Assembly: GCF_963664075.1 (NCBI RefSeq)
Contig: NZ_OY760916.1
Location: 2,048,001-2,112,000, forward strand
Origin: an uncultured Desulfobulbus sp.
GTDB lineage: Bacteria; Desulfobacterota; Desulfobulbia; Desulfobulbales; Desulfobulbaceae
Direction: 5' to 3'
DNA length: 64,000 bases
Part shown: in pieces, positions 25,500 through 35,173 of the stretch
Position numbering within the stretch: the first letter of the stretch is position 1
Layout: each line of letters opens with the position of its first letter
Made by a program: the position numbers and the translations under genes
The notes under the pieces: generated by a model
Databases searched by the model: none
What the model was told of the DNA's origin: nothing
The model's input: the letters and a program-made list of their open reading frames with translations, nothing else

Positions 25500-25912
25500 G
25501 GTCAACGTGGATGAATGGATGAATGGAAACTCGATGAACACACTGGGATTTAAAAGGAAGACTGTGCCGTCACGCCTTGAAATTGTAAAAATTTACGAAT
25601 TGTATGCGCGTTCCTCCCCTAGGCTGTTTGTCGTGACTTCCACATTTTGAATGAAACACCTCTTCGCATCGTGCAAGCCTAATTGAGTCTAGTTTCTCGA
25701 CCATTTCTAAGTATTGGCACTTTTTTCCCCTACCACTTTGAAGAACATAAATGATAAAAATACTCAAGTGTTCCACAAAAAATTGAGCCTGCATGGGGTA
25801 AACAGCATGAACCTCGCATACACTCTAAAGCTCCATCACACTCAGCCCTGTACCCCTCCACAAACTATTTTACACAGCGCCCCTCTACGAATACGGAGTC
25901 AAAAGATATCTT
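25500..25912. other. Divergent intergenic region, nothing recognised
   Basis: 413 bases between the divergent ATPase and hybrid kinase genes. It must contain their promoters but no convincing box, repeat or RNA structure stands out. Confidence 0.5.
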
Positions 25913-28900
25913 ATGGACCGCGTCATCTCGAGAGACAAAACTGCTCAGCTCGCCGCATTACTCCACAGCTCTCTTGAACAACTCGCCAACACAACGGGGA
26001 TGGGGGTCACCCTATTGCGATGTGATGGATCAATGATTGATGCCCTTGACTGGCCTCAATCGTGCGCGCCATCTTTTGCCCCCGAAATGACAAGCCGTTG
26101 TTTTACCGAGCCACCAAGGACTCAGATAACCACCGAACCTACTGTAACCCATTTGTCTTGCCAGGCAGACTGTTTGTTTCTCTCTACCCCTATTCTCACC
26201 GATCCCCATCAATGCGCTACTTTGCTTGTTGGCCCCTACACTCACACTCCTGCAAGTCACGTTACTCAACTTGAAATCCCCTCCTCTTTAAACTGCCCTC
26301 CCCCTTCTTCCCTTACTTATATTGCCCCTAAGGAACTTCCATGGCTCTCTGCCCTTTTAAAAACATCCGCCGAACTTATCGCTCTTAAAATTGATAGTCA
26401 TACCCACCGTACCGCAGAAAAGAAAATTCGAGAAAGTCATGAATACCTTCAAAGTTTTTTTCATGCTGCCCCACTTGGCCTGGTAGTGTCTCATCAAAGA
26501 ACATTGATCAAAGTAAATAAAAAATTCTGTGAAATAACGGGTTACAGTGAAAAGGAACTCGTCAATCAGAGTCAGCGTCCTTTTTATGAAACAGAGGAGG
26601 AATACGAACGAGTTTACAAAGAACTTTCACATGCCATGTGGGGGGAAAAACAAATCGGCCATGTCGAATCCACCTGTATCCGTAAAGACGGTTCGATCAT
26701 CGACACAGCACTCTATGCTGCCCCCATTAACCCCAAAGACCCCAGTGCCGGTGCGGCTGTAGTCATTCAAGATATCACCGAACAGAAGCGCAACAACGCT
26801 TTGCTTAGGCTAAGTAACGATAAACTTCAAAGCCTGTTTCGCGCCGCACCAGTAGGGCTTGCTATTATTCGGGATCGTAATTTTTATTCAGTCAATGAAC
26901 AAATGGCACACATCAGTGGCTATGAGATCGATGAACTCACCCTGATGAACGTCCGCCAGCTGTATACATCTGAGGAAGCTTACCAGGCTGTAGGAAATGC
27001 GCTTTACTCTCCCCTTTGGGTTGAAGGGAGAACGGACACTGAAGCCACTCTTGTACGAAAAGATGGAACCTACAGAGAATTGTACCTTTCCATGGCCCCC
27101 GTAGACATGAACAACCCTAATGCCGGTGTAGCGGTTTCCTGCCTCGACCTCACAACGCTTAAAAAAACAGAACAGGATCTGCAGCACCACAGAGCCATGG
27201 TACAAAGTCTCTTTGATGCCGTTCCTGTTGGTCTGGCCATAATAAAAAACCGGACCTTTATCTCCGTGAACAAAGCTTTAGAGCAACTACTCGGTCGCTC
27301 TATCGATGATCTGAAAGGATTGCCCACTCGCAAATTATACCCAAATCATGAAGAATTTTTCCGCGTCCGCGATCTTCTCTACAACAAACTTTGGCGCACA
27401 GGTACGCACAATTACGTAGAAACTCAGCTGATGTCTGCAGATGGTTCCTTTCGGGATGTATCACTCTCGGCTGCAGCGATTAACCCTGACAACCCTCAGG
27501 AAGGGGCGGCAGTTGCCATTTACGACCAGACCCAACAGAAACACACTCAAAAAATGCTCCAACTGAGTGAAGATCGCTTTCGCACTATTGCCCACTTCAG
27601 CGGTCATATACTTTATGATTACGATATTCAAAGCGGCAACATTACCTGGACCGGCGAAACAGAAAATATGACAGGATATCCCCTGACCGCTCTTAATGAA
27701 CTCGGTATTGCAGGTTGGTTTGATCAAGTTCACCCAGCGGATCTTGAAAGAGTTAAAAAAGAACTGGAAAGAACAACCGCAGAACACAATCTTTTCCAAA
27801 CTTCATACCGATTCAAAAAAGCCGATGGTACCTATATTCATGTCGAGGAAGAGGGCGTACCTTTTTATGACGAAAACAGCTTGGCTACCCAGATGGTCGG
27901 CATTGTCCGAGATATCACTAGCCGAGTTAAAACTGAACAGGAACTTATCGACAGCGAATACCGCTACCGCACCTTATTTGAATCAGCTGGTAATGCACAG
28001 TTTCTCCTTCATAACGGGATCATCATCAATTGCAACCAGCAAGCGCTTAAACTTTTTTGTTGCTCTCGGGAAGATCTGATCGGACTCACGCCCTTAGCCA
28101 TTTCTCCAGAAAAACAATCGGACGGACGCTCAAGTCAGGAAAAAATCCTTGAGAACAAAAAGCTCCTTAGGCAAGGGCTACCTCTTCGGTTTGAATGGAC
28201 GCATCAAACTTTTGACGGCAGACTATTCGAGGCAGAAATCTACCTAAATTCCATGCTTATCTCCGGGATCGAATGTGTCCATGCCAACATGCGGGACATT
28301 ACCGATCGCAAAAAGGCGGAAAGGGATCTACGGGAGAGTGAATTTCGTTTTCGCTCCTTTTATAACACCAACCCGGAAGGCATTGCCCTCTTGAATTTTG
28401 AAGGAATAGTGCTGGACACCAACAAGTCTTTTCTTCGAGAAAGCGGCTATGAACTTGAGCAATGCGTTGGCTATCATTTTCGAGAATTTGTCCAGAACGA
28501 ACAGGAACAGGCTAAGCTTGTCGAAGCCATTGCTGCTCTCAAATCGGGTATTGCCAATACCGTTCCCCTTGAAGTTTCGTATGTCAACGCCCAGGGAATA
28601 ACAGTTCCCGTGTCCGTCAAAGGGTGGTTGGTAGTCGATAACACAAGTCAACCTATGTATATAGGCGTATTCATTAGAAACCTCTCTGTTGAAAAAGCCT
28701 TGAGCCTTGAAAAGGCAGCTTTGGAAAAACAAATCATTCAAGCGCAAAAATCAGAAGCCATAGGTACGTTGGCAGGTGGCATTGCCCATGATTTCAACAA
28801 TATCCTGGGAGGCCTGATTGGCTACACTGAATTGGCACTTCTAAAAATGCCACCAAAACATGAAAGCTCTGTTCGTGACTACCTGCAACGGGTTTTGGAG

Positions 28901-29896
28901 ATCGGCCAACGGGCGAAGGATCTGGTACAGCAGATACTTCGCTTTTCACGCCACTCAAATGCAAAGGTCGAACCCATCACTGTAGTGCCCATAGTCAAAG
29001 AATCTCTACGACTCCTGCGTTCCACTATTCCCAGCACCATCTCCATACACCCTCAAATAGACCTCAAAGACGAGCAGATCTTAGGCGACGCCACCCAGTT
29101 GCACCAGATCATCATGAACCTGGCCACGAACAGCTACCATGCTATGCGGAGGACAGGCGGCACCCTGACAATCAGTGTTGAAAAAGTGAATTTTGAACTC
29201 TGTAGACGTTTTTTGACCATGGAAATCCCCCCAGGGGAGTACATCAAACTTTCAGTCAAAGATACGGGGACCGGAATATCTCCCACAGTCCTGGATCGCA
29301 TGTTCGAGCCCTACTTCACCACCAAGGAAGTGAACGAGGGAACCGGGCTGGGCCTCGCAGTGACCATGGGGCTTGTCAAAAGCCACAAAGGGCTTATTGA
29401 AGTGGACACTGAAATCGGTATAGGATCGTGTTTTTCCATCTATCTACCACTGGTTAACGCTGCTGCACTTCCAGCTTTAGCGGCTGAAACACGGCTTTCT
29501 CTTGGACATGGAGAACGTATTTTGGTGGTCGACGATGAAGACTATTTTCGGGAAGTCATTCGGGAGGGCTTGAGTCTCTTAGGCTATAGTGTTGAGGTAC
29601 ATGCCAGCAGCATGCAAACGTTGCAACAGTTCAAGCAAACTCCCATGGACTATGATCTGCTCATATCCGACCTGACCATGCCGGAAATGACGGGGACCGA
29701 TCTAGCTCAGCGAATATTGGCGATTCGCCCTTCACTGCCTATTATCCTTTGCACGGGATTCAGCGAAACGATCACAGAAGAAAATGCTTCTCACTTCGGC
29801 ATTGCACAGTTACTATTAAAACCTATAAATATTGAAGATATGGCCTCAGCAGTACACAGAGTGCTTGCACAGAACGATGCATCATCACAAAGCTGA
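25913..29896 (+). CDS. Hybrid histidine kinase with PocR-like domain, six PAS domains and receiver
   Basis: 1327-aa soluble kinase without membrane segments. Order: an N-terminal PocR-like ligand domain (about 8-150, with several Cys such as CQADC), six PAS domains (about 170-290, 300-415, 425-540, 545-670, 680-800, 805-930; the first three start with near-identical LQS(F/L)FHAAP-type text, suggesting duplication), HisKA with GGIAHDFNN (His959), HATPase (GTGLGLAVTMG) and a C-terminal receiver (VVDDED; phospho-acceptor Asp1253 in ISDLTMPEMTG). It senses some cytoplasmic small molecule or redox state and passes phosphate to its own receiver; the output partner is not adjacent. The start lacks a clear ribosome site. 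Confidence 0.92.
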   Translation: MDRVISRDKTAQLAALLHSSLEQLANTTGMGVTLLRCDGSMIDALDWPQSCAPSFAPEMTSRCFTEPPRTQITTEPTVTHLSCQADCLFLSTPILTDPHQCATLLVGPYTHTPASHVTQLEIPSSLNCPPPSSLTYIAPKELPWLSALLKTSAELIALKIDSHTHRTAEKKIRESHEYLQSFFHAAPLGLVVSHQRTLIKVNKKFCEITGYSEKELVNQSQRPFYETEEEYERVYKELSHAMWGEKQIGHVESTCIRKDGSIIDTALYAAPINPKDPSAGAAVVIQDITEQKRNNALLRLSNDKLQSLFRAAPVGLAIIRDRNFYSVNEQMAHISGYEIDELTLMNVRQLYTSEEAYQAVGNALYSPLWVEGRTDTEATLVRKDGTYRELYLSMAPVDMNNPNAGVAVSCLDLTTLKKTEQDLQHHRAMVQSLFDAVPVGLAIIKNRTFISVNKALEQLLGRSIDDLKGLPTRKLYPNHEEFFRVRDLLYNKLWRTGTHNYVETQLMSADGSFRDVSLSAAAINPDNPQEGAAVAIYDQTQQKHTQKMLQLSEDRFRTIAHFSGHILYDYDIQSGNITWTGETENMTGYPLTALNELGIAGWFDQVHPADLERVKKELERTTAEHNLFQTSYRFKKADGTYIHVEEEGVPFYDENSLATQMVGIVRDITSRVKTEQELIDSEYRYRTLFESAGNAQFLLHNGIIINCNQQALKLFCCSREDLIGLTPLAISPEKQSDGRSSQEKILENKKLLRQGLPLRFEWTHQTFDGRLFEAEIYLNSMLISGIECVHANMRDITDRKKAERDLRESEFRFRSFYNTNPEGIALLNFEGIVLDTNKSFLRESGYELEQCVGYHFREFVQNEQEQAKLVEAIAALKSGIANTVPLEVSYVNAQGITVPVSVKGWLVVDNTSQPMYIGVFIRNLSVEKALSLEKAALEKQIIQAQKSEAIGTLAGGIAHDFNNILGGLIGYTELALLKMPPKHESSVRDYLQRVLEIGQRAKDLVQQILRFSRHSNAKVEPITVVPIVKESLRLLRSTIPSTISIHPQIDLKDEQILGDATQLHQIIMNLATNSYHAMRRTGGTLTISVEKVNFELCRRFLTMEIPPGEYIKLSVKDTGTGISPTVLDRMFEPYFTTKEVNEGTGLGLAVTMGLVKSHKGLIEVDTEIGIGSCFSIYLPLVNAAALPALAAETRLSLGHGERILVVDDEDYFREVIREGLSLLGYSVEVHASSMQTLQQFKQTPMDYDLLISDLTMPEMTGTDLAQRILAIRPSLPIILCTGFSETITEENASHFGIAQLLLKPINIEDMASAVHRVLAQNDASSQS

Positions 29897-30009
29897 TGCG
29901 TACGACAGCATAACCAAAACAAGTGCAACCGAGCCAGGAGATTCTCTTCCTGCTTTCCGGTTAAACGCACGACTGCCCCCTTGCCAACCAACCCTCACAA
30001 CATGACCAC

Positions 30010-31056
30010 ATGCCTCAGCCACGCGATACCGTTTACTACAAAATCTTACCTCTGGCACAAGACCCCGCCTTACGACGACGCTACATGGTGGTGGATGAAC
30101 CTTTACCCGGAAACATGCGATTTGGCCTGTTGCTGGAAATCCTGGACAAGGTTGCGGAAGAAGCGGCCCTTGCCTATGTCAACCAGCATCACCCCACCGC
30201 TCGGGTAGTGACCGCAGCCATTGATACTATCGTGATCAGACAGGCAGTGGATATTAACCGTGATCTCACCTTTGCAGCCACCATCAACCACATAGGCCGC
30301 AGCTCCCTTGAAATTGGCATTCGGGTCGAACAGCCCGGATCCCCCAATGATCATATTGCTTCCTGCTATTTCACCATGGTGGCCCGTTCCGGATATGGCG
30401 AAAATGTCAGCTCAGTCGCCCTCCCCCCCATTGATTATGTCAGCCCCCTTGAACGAAGGCGTGCAGGTAAGGCGCTGGCCAGACGCGAGGAATACCGTTA
30501 TCAGCAGGCCGCATTACACGAACCGCCAAGCCGGGAAGAGTGGGAACAGCTCAATCGGCTCCATGACAGCCAGGATGCAGCCGGCTTTTGCGGATTGCTC
30601 TGCGCCAATCTGGTAACAGATGCCTGGGAACGCACCTACCCGGACCAGGAAAACGTCCCCTTTACCATTTTTGGTGGGTATCTCATTCGCCGAGCCTTTG
30701 AACTCAGTTCTATCTGCTCAGAGCTTGTTGCCCCTGACCGTTCGATCATCGCGGGCGTCAATCGTATCAACTTTTTTCACCCGGTTCGCATGGGGGACAA
30801 ACTTCACTTTACCTCACGGGTAGTCTACACCAGCGATTCCTACATCTGTGTCGAAGCCGGAATTGAACGTATCAGCCGAGACCGAAAGGCCAAGGCGCTT
30901 TCCAATACCTGCCTTTTTACCTTTGCCAATATTGACGGCAACCTCAAGCATCACCAGGTCCCGGAAGTCTACCCCACGACCTATGCCGAAGATGCACGCT
31001 ATCTTGCGGCACATCGCAGCCTGCAAATGCTGCTGCGTTATGAGCAACTCATCTAA
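30010..31056 (+). CDS. Double-hotdog acyl-CoA thioesterase
   Basis: 348-aa cytoplasmic protein with two hotdog domains in tandem, as in ACOT9/BFIT-type thioesterases. Domain 1 (about 25-145): MVVDEPLPGNMRFGLLLEIL, DTIVIRQAVDINRDL; domain 2 (about 210-330): FTIFGGYLIRRAFELSS, VNRINFFHPVRMGDKLHF. It should hydrolyse acyl-CoA to free acid and CoA; chain length is unknown. There is no obvious ribosome site at 30010, and ATG 30085 (MVVDEPL) is an alternative start. Stands alone after the hybrid kinase. Confidence 0.85.
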   Translation: MPQPRDTVYYKILPLAQDPALRRRYMVVDEPLPGNMRFGLLLEILDKVAEEAALAYVNQHHPTARVVTAAIDTIVIRQAVDINRDLTFAATINHIGRSSLEIGIRVEQPGSPNDHIASCYFTMVARSGYGENVSSVALPPIDYVSPLERRRAGKALARREEYRYQQAALHEPPSREEWEQLNRLHDSQDAAGFCGLLCANLVTDAWERTYPDQENVPFTIFGGYLIRRAFELSSICSELVAPDRSIIAGVNRINFFHPVRMGDKLHFTSRVVYTSDSYICVEAGIERISRDRKAKALSNTCLFTFANIDGNLKHHQVPEVYPTTYAEDARYLAAHRSLQMLLRYEQLI

Positions 31057-31338
31057 TGTCGTCCACTGTTTGCAAAGAGATATCGACGGATACTCCTCTT
31101 CCACCTTGCTCCCCAGGTGCTGGCATTTATTTTTTTAGGACCACCTTGAAGACTAAGGGCCCACTGGACCACACCTCGTCTTTCTTGGCGCAATTTCGAT
31201 ATTTTTTTCTTCATCACCTGTTAAGATGCCAATAAATCACAAAAAATTGCAAAAAAAAATGAGAAGAATCTCCTTGCTCTTTTTTTATGATGCACTACTA
31301 TTTGTCTGTTGTGAGCCATGCGTGAGAGGTTACGTCAC

Positions 31339-31953
31339 ATGAACACGCATCTCCTCAGGGACAAGGAAATAATCGACGGTCTGCAGGCGCAGGCCCGTTC
31401 CTTAGGCGCATCCGCGACCGGACTTCTTTTGCCTGGACAAGTTATCGTCAAGGCCCGATTCGCCCAGATGTGCGCTGGTCCTCCTTCCTGCCCCAGCTAC
31501 GGCCTCGCTCCGGGTTGCCCGCCCCATGCGCCCGCTCCCGAGGATTTCCAACGGTTGTTGCAGTCTTTCCACACCGTGCTTGTCTTTAAGATCGATGCAC
31601 CTGTGACAGACCTGATGGGAGAGAGGCGGTTATCTCTTGCCCGCACCATTCACCGCATTGCTGCTACCTTGGAGAGATCTGCGCTCAGCCGTGGCATCAA
31701 TAAGGCCAAGGCCTGGGCGGCGGGTTCCTGCAAGGAACTTTTTTGCGGGGAATACGAGGCCTGCGTAGTCCTGGCAACAAGTGCTCCCTGTCGCTTTCCT
31801 GATTTGGCCCGTCCATCTCTATCAGCGGTTGGTGTGGACTTTGCTGCAATGGCTCACCAGCTCAGCTGGCCTTTTGGCCAACTGACCAAAACAGTTACGC
31901 CAGAGGAGGAACCAGCAATGGGTCTTCTGGCGGGTTTGGTCCTCCTGGGCTGA
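31339..31953 (+). CDS. DUF2284 Cys-rich putative metal-binding protein
   Basis: 204 aa. Two cysteine groups are characteristic of DUF2284: CAGPPSCPSYGLAPGCPPHA (a C-x5-C-x8-C set) and CKELFCGEYEAC, with a further Cys in APCRFPD. The family is thought to bind an iron-sulfur cluster or other metal and is common in anaerobes, but its role is unknown. ATG 31339 is preferred over an ATG at 31318 because GAGAGGT precedes it. Monocistronic. Confidence 0.85.
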   Translation: MNTHLLRDKEIIDGLQAQARSLGASATGLLLPGQVIVKARFAQMCAGPPSCPSYGLAPGCPPHAPAPEDFQRLLQSFHTVLVFKIDAPVTDLMGERRLSLARTIHRIAATLERSALSRGINKAKAWAAGSCKELFCGEYEACVVLATSAPCRFPDLARPSLSAVGVDFAAMAHQLSWPFGQLTKTVTPEEEPAMGLLAGLVLLG

Positions 31954-31956
31954 TGC

Positions 31957-32271
31957 CTGTGTTCCGTGCCGTCATTCAAAGGTGGTTTATGACAGTACGG
32001 CAGTAAGGTGAAACAGGTCGCTTACTCACCTGTTTCATGCACAAACTCTGTGCAGACGTTCACTTTTTTTCAGAAGTGGGGGCAACCATGAACTTCTGAA
32101 ACAAGGGAGCGGCTCCCAAGGCGACTTGGAGTCAATCTATCCCTGAACAACATGCCCTGATCGAAGCAAAGGGTAACTATTTATCCATATATTTGCACCA
32201 CCTGCATAATTGATGCGGCACCCATTCAGGCTGTTTTGATTATAACAGTTTTTATTGAAGGATTTCCAATT
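31957..32271. other. Intergenic region with hairpins
   Basis: About 315 bases. Apart from the hairpin at 32009-32037 there is a second small stem TGCACA/TGTGCA followed by a T-run (about 32038-32070), and nothing else that I can name. Confidence 0.5.
32009..32037 (+). terminator. Hairpin after the DUF2284 gene
   Basis: TGAAACAGGT and ACCTGTTTCA form a perfect 10-bp stem with a 9-base loop; a second small stem and CACTTTTTTT follow within 35 bases. Likely the end of the DUF2284 transcript. Confidence 0.5.
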
Positions 32272-32532
32272 ATGCATACAGAAGTACTTGAAAATACAGT
32301 AGACCGTGAACTCACCCGCTGCATTCATGTGGTGGAACAGACCCGTTTAAGCTTAAGCAAATGGCAACGAAAATACGGGATGGAATTTGAGCAGGCGGTT
32401 ATAGCAGCCGGTGAAAACCGACTGTATATTCCTGACAGTGAACTGGCCCAATGGCAGGATGATGTGGCCACACTTCCCCAATGGGAACAACGACTGCAAC
32501 AGTATCGGGTCGCTTCAACCGCGGCCTCATAA
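32272..32532 (+). CDS. Small acidic unknown protein
   Basis: 86-aa soluble protein; start at 32272 chosen for GAAGGA nine bases upstream. Content is mostly helical and polar (ENTVDRELTRCIHVVEQTRL, LSLSKWQRKYGMEFEQAV, ELAQWQDDVATLPQWEQRLQ) with four Trp. I do not recognise it; the pattern hints at a small helical, perhaps coiled, adaptor or DNA-binding protein, without proof. A terminator follows, so it is a complete single-gene unit. Confidence 0.7.
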   Translation: MHTEVLENTVDRELTRCIHVVEQTRLSLSKWQRKYGMEFEQAVIAAGENRLYIPDSELAQWQDDVATLPQWEQRLQQYRVASTAAS

Positions 32533-32550
32533 CTTCAGTTTTCTTCTTTC

Positions 32551-32590
32551 AGCCCCCCCAGGGTGGTTGTATCACCGCCCTGGGGCTTTC
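32551..32590 (+). terminator. Terminator of the small gene
   Basis: AGCCCC..CAGGG at 32551-32562 pairs with CCCTGGGGCT at 32577-32586 (two-base bulge), followed by TTTCC. A GC-rich terminator of moderate strength. Confidence 0.65.
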
Positions 32591-32677
32591 CTTCCCCGAT
32601 ACTGCTTTTCTCCCCTCACGCACGCATCTCTTTTGCCACCGACGTCCCCTGAAACAATCCCATTGTGCTAACTCCGG

Positions 32678-32694
32678 TGGTCAATCAAGTGCAT
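32678..32694 (+). promoter_or_regulatory. Sigma54-like promoter of the YeiH-type exporter
   Basis: TGGTCAATCAAGTGCAT has GG and GC ten bases apart; -24 TGGTCA and -12 GTGCA are partial matches to TGGCAC and TTGCA. An NtrC-type activator gene lies 5 kb downstream. Tentative. Confidence 0.35.
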
Positions 32695-32862
32695 ACTTTC
32701 CTTTTCACCTGGAAACTAAAATTTACACATCGTTATTCTCAAAACTGCACAACCATCTGAAATATCACTCTTTTAATTTTGGAAGCTGAGAGTGCACATC
32801 AATTGCAATGATACAAACAATCTAATCTTGCCATTGATACCAACAAAAGGAGGAATATACCT

Positions 32863-34602
32863 ATGGCGCAGGATGAAAACACGGTTATTGACCACGGAAA
32901 AAGTCAGTGGTCGGATCTCTGGACCAAGGAGGACTTTCTGGCTATATGGCTTGGTTTTGCCATTATAGCGGTTTGCCTTTTTGCCTATTTTAATTTTGGT
33001 CCAAAAGCAGATTTCGCAGCTAAAATTACGGCTGCAAACGAGGTGCAGCAGGCTGAAATGGCCCAGGCTCCCTTCAAAACCATCGCCTGGCATCAGGCTC
33101 AAGACGAAAAAGGCAAACTTAAAGCATCCAAGTCTTCCTTTGGCCAATTTGTTTCCCACTGGACGAAAAAACCGGGAAAATGGAAAGACAACCCCATGGA
33201 CGCCTTCTATATGGATGAGGCGGGGGCAAACGCCTTAAACGAAAAGGGACGCCCAACCTATGAGGCGGCAAAAGCCAAGGAATCCGCTTCTCTGAGTGCA
33301 GCGCAACAGGCGCAAGACGCAGCACAGCAGGCGGATTACTCCAACAATGACTTGAATACGCAGGCAGAAGCTCAGATTGCAGCCTGGCGTGCCGACCACA
33401 AGAAAATGGCCAAGGCCAAAAAGAAAACCCAACATAAAGCCTACAACTACATCCCCACTCTGATTGGCTTATGCATCTTCATGATTTTGATCTTTGGAAG
33501 CGGCATTCGCCTCATGGGGATGAGCTTTGGCGCCTTTGCCAAGGGCTTTGGTGTGGTTTTCTTTGTCGCCGTTCTTGCCTATACTCTTGGTGGTCAGGCC
33601 ATTTCCAAGCAGTACGGATTTGGTGCCGAGGCCTGGGCCGTCCTTCTTGGTATGGTCTTAGCGAACACTATCGGGACACCTCGCTGGGTTCTCCCTGCCT
33701 GTCAGGTAGAATTTTTCATCAAAACGGGTCTGGTTCTTCTCGGTGCGGAAGTTCTTTTCAGCAAGATTCTGGCCATCGGTGTTCCAGGAATTTTTGTCGC
33801 CTGGGTCGTGACTCCCATTGTTTTGATCAGCACCTACATATTCGGACAAAAAGTCCTCAAAATTCCTTCTAAAACCCTCAATATCGTTATTTCTGCCGAT
33901 ATGTCGGTCTGCGGTACCTCTGCCGCCATTGCCACGGCAGCAGCCTGTCGGGCTAAAAAAGAGGAGTTGACTCTTTCCATCGGGTTATCTCTGGTGTTTA
34001 CCGCCATTATGATGATTGTCATGCCGGCTGTGATCAAAGCCATTGGGCTGCCTGAAATTCTTGGTGGAGCCTGGATGGGTGGAACCATTGACTCGACCGG
34101 TGCGGTTGCCGCAGCCGGTGCCTTCCTCGGCGAAAAAGCGATGTATGTCGCGGCAACCATCAAGATGATTCAGAACGTCATGATCGGTGTCACCGCGTTC
34201 TGTGTCGCCATGTACTGGTGCTTTAAAGTGGAGACCAACGCTGGTCGAACTGTTGGCGCAGGTGAAATCTGGCACCGTTTTCCCAAATTTGTCCTGGGCT
34301 TCATGGCAGCATCTGTGATCTTTTCTCTGATCGATGCCAACCTCGGCCATGATTTAAGTGGTGCCATGGTGGATCAGGGGGTTGTTCGCGGCGGTACCCG
34401 CCTGCTCCGTGGATGGTTCTTTGCCCTCTCTTTTGCGGCGATCGGCCTCTCAACCAACTTTCGTGAGCTCGCTAAATACTTTAAAGGCGGCAAACCGTTG
34501 ATCCTGTATGTCTGCGGTCAGAGCCTCAATCTGGTCTTGACACTGGCCATGGCCTATATCATGTTCTATTTGGTCTTTCCGGAGATTACCGCTAAGATCT
34601 GA
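32863..34602 (+). CDS. YeiH-family putative sulfate/anion exporter with long N-terminal extension
   Basis: 579 aa, against about 340 for YeiH/UPF0324. From about residue 195 the usual ten-helix transporter is seen ([79 protein letters not shown]). In front are one extra membrane helix (24-46) and about 145 polar residues rich in Ala, Gln and Lys ([31 protein letters not shown]), possibly a coiled coil. The family is annotated as sulfate or sulfite exporter and is frequent in sulfate reducers; real substrate unproven. Strong AAAGGAGG site. A sensor kinase/activator pair follows. Confidence 0.87.
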   Translation: MAQDENTVIDHGKSQWSDLWTKEDFLAIWLGFAIIAVCLFAYFNFGPKADFAAKITAANEVQQAEMAQAPFKTIAWHQAQDEKGKLKASKSSFGQFVSHWTKKPGKWKDNPMDAFYMDEAGANALNEKGRPTYEAAKAKESASLSAAQQAQDAAQQADYSNNDLNTQAEAQIAAWRADHKKMAKAKKKTQHKAYNYIPTLIGLCIFMILIFGSGIRLMGMSFGAFAKGFGVVFFVAVLAYTLGGQAISKQYGFGAEAWAVLLGMVLANTIGTPRWVLPACQVEFFIKTGLVLLGAEVLFSKILAIGVPGIFVAWVVTPIVLISTYIFGQKVLKIPSKTLNIVISADMSVCGTSAAIATAAACRAKKEELTLSIGLSLVFTAIMMIVMPAVIKAIGLPEILGGAWMGGTIDSTGAVAAAGAFLGEKAMYVAATIKMIQNVMIGVTAFCVAMYWCFKVETNAGRTVGAGEIWHRFPKFVLGFMAASVIFSLIDANLGHDLSGAMVDQGVVRGGTRLLRGWFFALSFAAIGLSTNFRELAKYFKGGKPLILYVCGQSLNLVLTLAMAYIMFYLVFPEITAKI

Positions 34603-34605
34603 TGT

Positions 34606-34830
34606 AACCCTGGATCCGTGAGCATTCATCAGTGCGTCAGTTTCGTTGTTTGCAATCTGCCGATTAAAGTAAACTTTATCGGCAGGTTGCAGGCAATGAA
34701 GGTGGCGTGCTGATGTATGCCCCAAAGGGCGGCGGGTGAAACTGAACAATACATGAATTTATAAAAAAAACGTTGTCTCATTAAAAAGATGCGTTGTTCA
34801 GTGCCCACCCACCGTCACGGATCCGGGGTA
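34606..34830. repeat. Full copy of a dispersed MITE-like repeat with inverted ends
   Basis: About 225 bp bounded by AACCCTGGATCCGTGAG at the left and its near-complement TCACGGATCCGGGGT at the right (14 of 15 ends match). Inside are CAGTTTC/GAAACTG and an 18-bp hairpin around 34661-34698 (AATCTGCCGAT...ATCGGCAGGTT). No protein gene is inside. Shorter copies occur at 19199 and 4031. The structure resembles a miniature inverted-repeat transposable element or a REP/BIME-like element. Confidence 0.75.
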
Positions 34831-34881
34831 ACCTTATCCTTCGGCCGGGAGCACAACTCCCGGCCGTTTTTGGAGTACACC

Positions 34882-35115
34882 ATGCCGCAAAAACACTTCT
34901 TTATTCGCCTGCGCAACTTTGTTCTAACCCTGGGCACCCTTCTCTGTATTATCTACGTGGGCCTCCCCCTGCTCACCCAGCACATCCCCATTCTCCATAA
35001 AATGTCTGTCTACCTTGACAATAACGGCATCGATCCAACCCGCTACTATTATACAGATGTCGAGCAGGTAAAAGAATCGGAGAGCTATATCTACGCGGCC
35101 ATCAAAGAGAATTGA
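34882..35115 (+). CDS. Small single-helix membrane protein
   Basis: 77 aa. The start at 34882 is preceded by TTTGGAG. It has an N-terminal basic stretch (MPQKHFFIRLRN), one membrane helix (FVLTLGTLLCIIYVGLPLL) and a 40-residue outward domain (LDNNGIDPTRYYYTDVEQVK). I do not recognise it. It lies just before the heme-sensor kinase on the same strand (58-base gap) and may be a membrane accessory of that two-component pair or of the upstream exporter. Confidence 0.75.
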   Translation: MPQKHFFIRLRNFVLTLGTLLCIIYVGLPLLTQHIPILHKMSVYLDNNGIDPTRYYYTDVEQVKESESYIYAAIKEN

Positions 35116-35173
35116 CCTCTGCATCTCCCACCTTCCTCTGCGCAAGAGAAAGGCTACGAAGAATGTTTTCGCT

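Larger units (their letters stand above)
32533..32862. other. Intergenic region upstream of the YeiH-type gene
   Basis: 330 bases containing the terminator at 32551-32590 and the sigma54-like site at 32678-32694; the rest is AT-rich leader with a good AAAGGAGG at its end. Confidence 0.6.
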
